Shown piece after piece: positions 1 through 5,547 of a DNA stretch of 6,935 nucleotides. This stretch comes from an uncultured Phaeodactylibacter sp. Its GTDB lineage: Bacteria; Bacteroidota; Bacteroidia; Chitinophagales; Saprospiraceae. A model generated the notes under the pieces. It worked only from the letters and a program-made list of their open reading frames with translations. It was not told the DNA's origin and did not search any database. The DNA lies in NCBI GenBank assembly GCA_913062745.1, contig CAJXXJ010000200.1, positions 1 through 6,935 of the forward strand, in the 5' to 3' direction. How positions within the stretch are numbered: the first letter of the stretch is position 1; every line of letters starts with the position of its first letter. The translations under genes and the position numbers were made by a program.

Positions 1-2
1 GC

Positions 3-19
3 CGACTTCGGAGAAGTCG
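3..19. repeat. Small perfect hairpin at the window edge
   Basis: CGACTTC (3-9) and GAAGTCG (13-19) form a perfect 7-bp stem around a 3-base GGA loop. No T-run follows on either strand, so it is not a convincing intrinsic terminator. The left context is missing, so it could be the end of a larger structure or belong to the next gene outside the window. Only the base pairing is directly supported. Confidence 0.4.
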
Positions 20-141
20 CACGTTAATCCTGGACCATGTAAACTATCACAAAAGTTCCAAAGCGACAATTTGGTTTGCGCCCACACTGTGTAATAATTT
101 TTCAAGCATTTTGAAGGGCTCTTTTTGCCTCACTCTTCGTT

Positions 142-180
142 GCGCCTGCCTGCCGAAGTATTCGACACGCAGGCAGGTGC
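142..180. repeat. GC-rich hairpin built on CCTGCCTGC/GCAGGCAGG
   Basis: Positions 142-153 pair with 169-180 over 12 bp, including one G-T wobble (144 with 178). Inside the loop, CGAA (154-157) can also pair with TTCG (161-164). The core CCTGCCTGC/GCAGGCAGG looks like a palindromic unit placed into the larger inverted repeat. No T-run follows on the minus strand, so Rho-independent termination is not obvious. Confidence 0.65.
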
Positions 181-195
181 TCGCCTTCGTAGCTT

Positions 196-214
196 CCCCG
201 ATAAGTTATCGGGG
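196..214. repeat. Near-perfect palindrome CCCCGATAA-G-TTATCGGGG
   Basis: A 9-base arm (196-204) and its exact reverse complement (206-214) flank a single G. In RNA the inner pairs would open to make a short loop. It lies inside the larger inverted repeat, next to the GC-rich hairpin. It may be an independent short palindromic repeat dispersed in this genome, but only one copy is present in the window. Confidence 0.7.
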
Positions 215-302
215 CGAGGCTCCGCAGCGCTTTGATTGAGGCAAAAATACCCTCGTTCAAAATACTCACTAACTCAATACACGGTTTACTAGCAAAATCC
301 AG

Positions 303-1514
303 TCATTGAATGGAAAACTTTTTGTACACCGGTAAACTGTCTGCCAGGACGTTGAGCGGAATGCTGTGCCAAAGCTCTCCATCGCTTAGCAAGGCCTGGT
401 GCTCCGAGATGTGCGCTACCGGTACAAGCGGTTTAGCCTTTGGGCCCTGGTACAGCGCGGCTTTCTGTTGCCGGCTTCTGCTGATCTGATAAAGCAAGCG
501 ATCTGAACCGCCAATCAAAAAGATATCGTCCTTGGTATGGAACACCCGGCTGGGGGTACCCGCAATCTCCACCTCCCATGCCATCGCTCCGGTAACTGCA
601 TCCAGCACATGCAGAACGGCATCTTCACTGGCGATATAGAGATGCCCATCGTAGTAGCTCAGGCGGGAAGTTAATAGCCCCCGGGGTAACCGGACCCTCC
701 ATATTTCCACATTGCTTACCGGGTCATAACAGATTACCTCATCATGGGCTACGCCGTAAATACGCTGACCCACCGCCATCAATGGCAGCGTGGCCCCGTA
801 GCCCATAGCGTTATCAGGGTATGCTTGCTGCGTATGGTGCTCCGTAGGCCGGCTCTTCCACCAGGCCATGAGATAGCTGTGCGTCCCTTCCCGCAGCAGA
901 TAATCAACAACCGGGCTGACCAGAATCAAGCTGTCCGATAAACGGATGGGGGTGGGTGGCCGGGCTGAGGCGCTGCCCGTATTCCTGACCGGAATGTACT
1001 GAATGCGTTCTTTCTGCCCATTGCTGAGCTGAAACTGATACACCTCAAAACCACCCTGACCGATGGCTGGATAAGTTCGGAAGGCCTGTTCGTCCGTAGC
1101 GGTAAGGTAGGGGTCACCGACGGACTGATGAGTGTCTGTCCAGATTATTGTTCCCGACATCAGGGAGACGGCCACTAAATGCCTACCGGAGCTCATCAGC
1201 AGTAACTCCCCGCTGATGTGGGGTTGGGTATTGTAAAAAATATCCTGCAGCATGTCATTTTGAAGGCGCCATACCTCTTCTCCGTCCTGCCGACGTACCG
1301 CTTTGAGGCAGGGCGCTCCGCCACAGGAGGCTGGTAAAATAATAAGCTCTTGCCAGGCAAGTGGGTAAAATACATACTCCCCTGCGTACGGTAACGTCCA
1401 GTATTGGAATGGCTCACTGCTTTCGTTCTGACAAGCTGACAGGCTCAAAAGGAGCAACAGCCCGCTGTAAACGCCATAATGCAGGCTGCTGCTGTTGTAA
1501 AAGGTAAATTTCAT
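303..1514 (-). CDS. PQQ-type beta-propeller lipoprotein
   Basis: This 403-residue protein begins with a lipoprotein signal peptide: a hydrophobic run at about residues 18-26, then LSAC with the lipidated Cys at 28. After lipidation it should sit in the cell envelope. The mature part shows repeated beta-propeller strands of the PQQ-like kind, in which a short strand with a turn (Asp/Ser plus Gly or Asn) is followed by a strand with Trp: about residues 70-83 (DGEEVW), 113-126 (SGTIIW), 259-272 (SNVEIW) and 300-313 (TGAMAW). BamB and PQQ dehydrogenases share this fold, but no quinone-binding or catalytic residues are evident, so a scaffold or binding role is more likely than an enzyme. Residues after Cys28 (QNESS) are not a good surface-export signal. 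The ATG directly abuts the TAA of the upstream hydrolase-like gene (0-base gap), so it is surely co-transcribed and probably translationally coupled. The fold is fairly sure; the function is unknown. Confidence 0.85.
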   Translation of the reverse strand: MKFTFYNSSSLHYGVYSGLLLLLSLSACQNESSEPFQYWTLPYAGEYVFYPLAWQELIILPASCGGAPCLKAVRRQDGEEVWRLQNDMLQDIFYNTQPHISGELLLMSSGRHLVAVSLMSGTIIWTDTHQSVGDPYLTATDEQAFRTYPAIGQGGFEVYQFQLSNGQKERIQYIPVRNTGSASARPPTPIRLSDSLILVSPVVDYLLREGTHSYLMAWWKSRPTEHHTQQAYPDNAMGYGATLPLMAVGQRIYGVAHDEVICYDPVSNVEIWRVRLPRGLLTSRLSYYDGHLYIASEDAVLHVLDAVTGAMAWEVEIAGTPSRVFHTKDDIFLIGGSDRLLYQISRSRQQKAALYQGPKAKPLVPVAHISEHQALLSDGELWHSIPLNVLADSLPVYKKFSIQ

Positions 1515-2963
1515 TTACTGCTTGGGGATTTCAAAGGCTGGGCTTACGCTCCCGCTGAAAAGCTCCTCCAATGCGTAATCCAGGTCAGTCATATTGGTCC
1601 CTGGGCGGTCCCGGGATTCCTGGAAGTGGTTATGATTGAATAGGTGAAAGGGCTCGCCTGTTTGCCCCGGTAGCTTTTGCTCCATTTCAGTTAATAATAA
1701 ATCATGCCTAGGAGTGACAAACCCCAGTATTGGTGGAGCAGGATTATTTTCCAGGCAATCCTGAATACATGCGCCATAAGCCGCGTGATTCGGAATACTT
1801 CCTTCAAACTGCTCCCAACAGTACTGCTCACAGTGCTGAAGATTGCCGGCTAAATTCTCATCCACCAGTTCAACCTCAACCTGCCCGGCATCCATCATCG
1901 CAAGCTCATAGTGTACTTCCAGCATTTGATTAGCCGTCTCGCACCGCATAAGCGAAGCAAGCCGCTGGTCTAACTCGCTGTTAGTATCCAGGTAATCAAC
2001 AATAGTACTTTTTATATCATTCGCAAAGGATCCAATAGCTCCAAGGAAGCCACCTGTATCGAAATTATTCTCGTCGTCTTCGGGATTTCCAAAGACATTG
2101 CCCGAGATTAGGCTCGAAGCGAAGTCCAGTACGCTTCCGAATAGGCCCAAAACCACATTGACATTCCTGACAATCTTGTCATCCTCAATTTTTTTCTGTT
2201 GTTCTCTAAGTTTTCCTGCGACACAATTCGCCAGGGAGTTGTCAAACCCCGTTATGGAACCACGGGAATCCATTAAATTTACAATGGATTGCTCACTGTT
2301 GTATGTATCTACACTCCCCCAAATGATGGCGTAGGGAATGTCCGGGGGATTGGCATTTAAATTATTGATCATCACACCAGGTGCCATATCTTCAAAAACA
2401 GCGCGGTTATTCGGATGAGCTATTTCATCAATCCACCTTTCAAAATTCCCCACGATATTGCAATCTTCACAGCCTTCATCGCCTTTAATATCATTGACTT
2501 TATCAATTATGATTTGCATACGCGAGTCCCCATCGTCGGCATTTTGCCCAATAGCCATTTGGATAGCTGACGACCCCTGATTGGGCACTCCATTCAGTAT
2601 CATGGCGGTAATTTCATCATCATCGTTATTAGCCAGATGGCGCAGTACGAGCCCCCCGTAATCGTGGGCAATACCCAGTACATTCTCCCGGCCTTCCACA
2701 ATGGGTTTTAAATAGTTAGAAGCACCTTCCACTCCCAGCCAGGGGTCATAGCCGGCGTTAAAATCCAGATTTGTCGAAACTAAATCCTCAAAATCATAAA
2801 GTTTAAGGTTGGAATACCGATTGGGCTTCCAACCCAGCGAAGTAGTCTGCAGCCCGTCCAGCCAGATTGTATTGCGGGTTTGCGCGTGCAGGGATGCGGA
2901 CAGGCAAAAGAGCCCACAAGCGATAATTATAACTAACCCTCGTTTATTTATTCTTTTGTCCAT
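1515..2963 (-). CDS. Exported alpha/beta-hydrolase-like protein with Asp in the nucleophile position
   Basis: I start this gene at the ATG at 2963 (482 aa), 4 bases after the TAA of the upstream gene. A longer reading from a TTG at 2990 would overlap that gene and put nine residues before the signal peptide. Residues 1-27 form a signal peptide ending SLHA, cleaved before Gln28. An IIAC at residues 13-16 could be read as a lipobox, but the hydrophobic stretch before it is short. The order of motifs resembles secreted lipases and PGAP1-like hydrolases: a strand with WLDGLQTTSLGW (34-45) where an HG oxyanion motif usually lies, the nucleophile elbow AHDYGGLVLRHL (99-110), then ILNGVPNQGSS (122-132), the position of the usual TPHxGS. 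The elbow has Asp101, not Ser. Candidate acid and base are Asp421 (RHDLLLTE) and His444 or His446 (FNHNHFQE). Between them and the core is an insert with a hydrophobic helix (about 268-291) and two CX3C pairs (Cys378/382, Cys399/403). No T9SS domain is seen, so it is probably periplasmic or secreted by an unknown route. The gene is real; the fold call is from motifs only. Confidence 0.8.
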   Translation of the reverse strand: MDKRINKRGLVIIIACGLFCLSASLHAQTRNTIWLDGLQTTSLGWKPNRYSNLKLYDFEDLVSTNLDFNAGYDPWLGVEGASNYLKPIVEGRENVLGIAHDYGGLVLRHLANNDDDEITAMILNGVPNQGSSAIQMAIGQNADDGDSRMQIIIDKVNDIKGDEGCEDCNIVGNFERWIDEIAHPNNRAVFEDMAPGVMINNLNANPPDIPYAIIWGSVDTYNSEQSIVNLMDSRGSITGFDNSLANCVAGKLREQQKKIEDDKIVRNVNVVLGLFGSVLDFASSLISGNVFGNPEDDENNFDTGGFLGAIGSFANDIKSTIVDYLDTNSELDQRLASLMRCETANQMLEVHYELAMMDAGQVEVELVDENLAGNLQHCEQYCWEQFEGSIPNHAAYGACIQDCLENNPAPPILGFVTPRHDLLLTEMEQKLPGQTGEPFHLFNHNHFQESRDRPGTNMTDLDYALEELFSGSVSPAFEIPKQ

Positions 2964-2967
2964 ACCA

Positions 2968-3843
2968 TTAAAGGTTTTTCTCGATTTCAAAATTTTTAAA
3001 GCTTGACACTTTACGGATGGTCATGCGGGTTTCGCTGAAAGGCGAGTCGAAGTAAGTAATGAAGCGATGAACGGCCGGCAGCATTTTCCCGTCGGCTGAC
3101 GCCTTGAATGCGTATTGGGAAATCGTTTCAACCGCTCCGGTAGCCGATACGTTTAACCGCATCGTGATCTTCTGAAGCTGTTTATCGATGTAAAGAATCC
3201 GCTTCCCGCCATCCGCCCGGTTGTGCGTCCACTTGGCGATATGGGCGTGCTGCTCATCGTCTTCAATCGTAAAGCCGGCTTGCTTTAAGCCCTGTAGCAC
3301 TAGATCGAAAGACTGATCACTCAGAAGGCCATCATCAGCTAAATACTGCACAGCGGTTTGTAAATAAACCACGTTACCGGAGTTGCTCTGCCCGATGCCG
3401 ACCACCTCGCCACTCGAATTATAGCAGTGTGCGGTTCCTCCCCGCACTTCAATCCGGTGAATCTTCTCTTCTTCCGGCATAGAAAAGGCGCGCTCTCCCC
3501 CTATCGTATTAACGGGGTATTCGGGAAGTGCTTCATCTTCCATCATTTGTATATCGGCGTCGATGGTTCCGTTTTTATATATCAGCTGATTGACCTGTTC
3601 ACCGCTGTATACCGGCGTGGCCAGGACTTTTTCTTCCAGAGTCAGGTTGCTGGTATCCGCGGGGTTTTCCGGCAACATGAAGGTAGCCGTGACCATGTCA
3701 TAACTCAAGCGAACGGCGGCATCTTCATTTAACGTTAAACTCGAATAGGGTTTTTCGGCAGATACGACATTCACTTCATCCTCTTTCCGACAGGAGGAGA
3801 AAAGAAGCAGGGTACCGCCCAGAATGGCAATGATGTACCTCAT
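2968..3843 (-). CDS. Probable surface-exposed lipoprotein, function unknown
   Basis: This 291-residue protein starts at an ATG and has a short lipoprotein signal: a hydrophobic stretch at residues 4-15, then FSSC with Cys18. The residues after Cys18 are RKEDE. In Bacteroidota, a Lys followed by acidic residues just after the lipidated Cys (QKDDE-like, described in Capnocytophaga canimorsus) directs lipoproteins to the outer face of the outer membrane, so surface display is likely. I do not recognise the mature domain. Its C-terminal half (about 213-287) reads as alternating beta strands (RILYIDK, ITMRLNVS, HRFITYFD, RMTIRKVS), perhaps a LolA-like or lipocalin-like sheet, which is only a guess. 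It is the first gene of a tight three-gene operon with the hydrolase-like and beta-propeller genes. No Shine-Dalgarno sequence precedes the start; the leader is pyrimidine-rich, with TTTCTTTTCT just before the ATG. Confidence 0.85.
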   Translation of the reverse strand: MRYIIAILGGTLLLFSSCRKEDEVNVVSAEKPYSSLTLNEDAAVRLSYDMVTATFMLPENPADTSNLTLEEKVLATPVYSGEQVNQLIYKNGTIDADIQMMEDEALPEYPVNTIGGERAFSMPEEEKIHRIEVRGGTAHCYNSSGEVVGIGQSNSGNVVYLQTAVQYLADDGLLSDQSFDLVLQGLKQAGFTIEDDEQHAHIAKWTHNRADGGKRILYIDKQLQKITMRLNVSATGAVETISQYAFKASADGKMLPAVHRFITYFDSPFSETRMTIRKVSSFKNFEIEKNL

Positions 3844-4021
3844 AGAAAAGAAATTTTACAGAAGAGAAGAGTTCAGAGCGCCTGTTGATCAATAGATCAC
3901 TCTTTGTCTAATCTACAATTGAAAAATGTATTTGTGCCAATCTAAAAAAAACTTCAAAACATTCCATCTATTTTCCACGAAAAAACGGCAGAAAAAGGGG
4001 TGCTCCTTACTTTTTCCAAAT
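3844..4021 (-). promoter_or_regulatory. Leader and probable promoter region of the three-gene operon
   Basis: This A/T-rich stretch lies between the terminator hairpin and the first gene of the left operon. The best Bacteroidota-type promoter reading on the minus strand is TTG (3940-3938), 22 bases, then TAGATTAG (3915-3908), compared with the consensus TTG and TAnnTTTG. A second possible -7 box, TACATTTT, lies upstream of it but has poor spacing. A small inverted repeat, TGATC-AATA-GATCA (3886-3899), lies in the presumed leader and could be a regulator site. None of these is strong alone; the location is what makes a promoter likely here. Confidence 0.3.
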
Positions 4022-4052
4022 AGCCCCGGGCAGAAGGCTCCTGCCCGGGGCT
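4022..4052 (-). terminator. Perfect 12-bp hairpin, likely terminator of the FG-GAP gene
   Basis: AGCCCCGGGCAG (4022-4033) and its exact reverse complement (4041-4052) flank a 7-base loop. The hairpin begins 19 bases after the TAG stop of the FG-GAP gene in the direction of transcription. The tract after the stem on the minus strand is ATTTGG and then A-rich, so the U-run is weak. Position and stem strength still favour a transcription end or a 3' mRNA-stabilising structure that separates the two minus-strand operons. Confidence 0.7.
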
Positions 4053-4071
4053 GTGCCTTTATACGATTCTA

Positions 4072-5514
4072 CTACTGACGCACAAACCGCTGCACACCCA
4101 GCAGCGCCCCCCGCTCATCCGATAAGCGGACGTGGTACAGCCCGGCGGGCAACTGCCGTACGGAGAAAGTGCCGCCCTCTGCCTGCAACGGCTGCTCGCG
4201 GACGGTTTGGCCATTGGCGTTAAAGACTTGCAGGCGCAGATGATCCGCCACGGTGCCGGCCGGGAGCTGCCAGTGGAGCTCATCGGTGGTGACGGTTGGA
4301 AAGAGGGTGAAAGCCAGTTCTTCCGGAGCCGGTTCGGTGGCTGAATTGATGACGGTGTTTTCGAAGTAGACGAAGTTAGATTCTCCGTATTCATATGCTT
4401 CGATGTAAATGTAGGTAGCAGCCAGCAAATCGATATCGCCATCATTATCCAGGTCGGCGGCGGTAGGGATTGCCAGGTAGGTCAGGTTTGGCATTTGCAA
4501 ACCAAAGGGCTCAGAAACAGGCGCTGCAAAGGCCGGGTTTTGGGCATCTCCCACATTTTCAAAGTAGTCGATTACCGCTCTGTAGTTGTCTTCATTCTCC
4601 TCAACATAATTCGCTCCCCCCAGGATTAAATCGAGGTCTCCGTCTTCGTCCAGGTCTGCCAGCACAGGAACAATCGCGTAGGAACTCGGGATGGCATCTA
4701 AGCCGAATGGCGAAGAGGCCCCCTGCGCAAATGCCGGGGCTGATGAAGTACCGATATTCTCAATAAACCGCACCTCCACGGTATACCCACCATAATCATA
4801 AGTGCCCATGAGTATGTCGAGGTCGCCGTCGCCGTCCAGGTCTGCTAAAAAAGGTATAGTCACCTCAACGCCTTCGTTACCCAGCCCGAAGGGTTCTGCG
4901 GTAGCAGGGCCGAAGGCAGGCTCGGTGGGCGTGCCGGTATTTTCAAAGTATAAAAACTCAACATCGCCAGGCTCGTTAATGTCGTACTGGCCTACCAGCA
5001 AGTCCATATCTCCATCTGCATCCAAATCTCCAAATGTTATAGTACTGGCGTCCCCCAAATTGTCCACTCCGAATGCATCATTCTGCAAAGGCCCGTATTG
5101 GGGCGACTCTGGCGTACCGATATTTTCCTGGAAACCAAGCGCTAAACCATAGGACCTCGAAAGCAGGTCAAAATCACCGTCTGCGTCGATATCGACCAAC
5201 TGCGGAAAAGCCAATTCCAATTCAAGGACCGGGCTCATTCCAAACGGGTTTAATACTCCCGGCGCAAACTCCTGCGCCCGGCCGTAGGTAGCCGTAGCGG
5301 CCAGCGCCAGCACGCCCAGCGCCTGCCGCAGTCGTCTGCGGGGCACTACCCGGCTGAGCCGGCTGGCCAGGGTACGGATACGCATCAGTAGGTCCTGCTG
5401 CTCGCCGGCTTCCAGCTGCTGGAAGCGGCCTTCGGAGAGCAGGCGTTTAAGGTAGCCGGTGAGCGCCAGCAGGCGGCGGCGCGTAGCAGCAATGGGTAAA
5501 TGTTGATACTTCAT
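4072..5514 (-). CDS. FG-GAP/VCBS repeat protein with T9SS sorting domain
   Basis: This 480-residue protein carries five calcium-binding loops of the form DxDxDGDxD, at residues 108-116, 163-171, 225-233, 287-295 and 354-362. They are spaced about 55-67 residues apart, and each of the first four is followed by a strand pattern like FENxGTPxxPxFGP...PFGL. This is the FG-GAP/VCBS (integrin-like propeller) family. Such repeats usually act in adhesion or surface binding. Residues 398-480 match the type-A T9SS C-terminal domain: LFPTVTTDELHW, then LRLQVFNANGQTV, then LPAGLYHVRL, ending VQRFVRQ. It should be carried across the inner membrane by Sec and the outer membrane by T9SS. The hydrophobic core of the signal peptide comes late (about 65-76), with cleavage near Ala80, after a long Arg-rich leader. 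Met44 is an alternative start that would give a more normal signal peptide. The gene lies 33 bases after the TIGR03032 gene, so the two are probably co-transcribed. No adhesion target can be inferred. Confidence 0.92.
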   Translation of the reverse strand: MKYQHLPIAATRRRLLALTGYLKRLLSEGRFQQLEAGEQQDLLMRIRTLASRLSRVVPRRRLRQALGVLALAATATYGRAQEFAPGVLNPFGMSPVLELELAFPQLVDIDADGDFDLLSRSYGLALGFQENIGTPESPQYGPLQNDAFGVDNLGDASTITFGDLDADGDMDLLVGQYDINEPGDVEFLYFENTGTPTEPAFGPATAEPFGLGNEGVEVTIPFLADLDGDGDLDILMGTYDYGGYTVEVRFIENIGTSSAPAFAQGASSPFGLDAIPSSYAIVPVLADLDEDGDLDLILGGANYVEENEDNYRAVIDYFENVGDAQNPAFAAPVSEPFGLQMPNLTYLAIPTAADLDNDGDIDLLAATYIYIEAYEYGESNFVYFENTVINSATEPAPEELAFTLFPTVTTDELHWQLPAGTVADHLRLQVFNANGQTVREQPLQAEGGTFSVRQLPAGLYHVRLSDERGALLGVQRFVRQ

Positions 5515-5547
5515 AGCTTAAAAGTTAAGGTGATTAATCGGGCGGCC

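Larger units (their letters stand above)
75..296. repeat. Large imperfect inverted repeat with nested palindromes (REP/MITE-like, non-coding)
   Basis: Matching blocks on the two sides face each other in a conserved order. TTTGC (75-79) pairs with GCAAA (292-296), GTGTA (89-93) with TACAC (278-282), ATTTTGAA (108-115) with TTCAAAAT (256-263), GGG (116-118) with CCC (250-252), and TTTTTGCCTCA (122-132) with TGAGGCAAAAA (237-247). The spacers between the outer blocks are equal on both sides: 9 and 9 bases, then 14 and 14. This argues for one diverged inverted repeat rather than chance hits. The middle (133-236) contains two further hairpins, listed separately. No ORF of useful length and no clear target-site duplication were seen. 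The right end lies 6 bases past the stop codon of the beta-propeller lipoprotein gene, so the structure sits at the 3' end of that operon and could stabilise or end its mRNA. A mobile non-autonomous repeat is the main alternative. Confidence 0.6.

Noticed and set aside
75..296. Insertion sequence or CRISPR array at the left end
   Set aside because: There is no transposase frame, no clear target-site duplication, and no direct repeats with regular spacers. The structure is made of inverted repeats only.
3427..3732. Plus-strand open frame opposite the surface lipoprotein gene
   Set aside because: It is antisense to a gene with a well-formed signal peptide and operon position. No start context or domain supports it.
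4059..4445. Overlapping minus-strand frame in the 3' part of the FG-GAP gene
   Set aside because: It reads the sorting-domain region in another frame. The FG-GAP frame has five calcium loops and a complete T9SS domain, so this one is a shadow.
4613..5210. Repeated DNA in the FG-GAP gene considered as a tandem repeat array
   Set aside because: The repetition is at protein level (calcium loops about 60 residues apart) and the DNA copies are diverged, so it is better described as protein domains.
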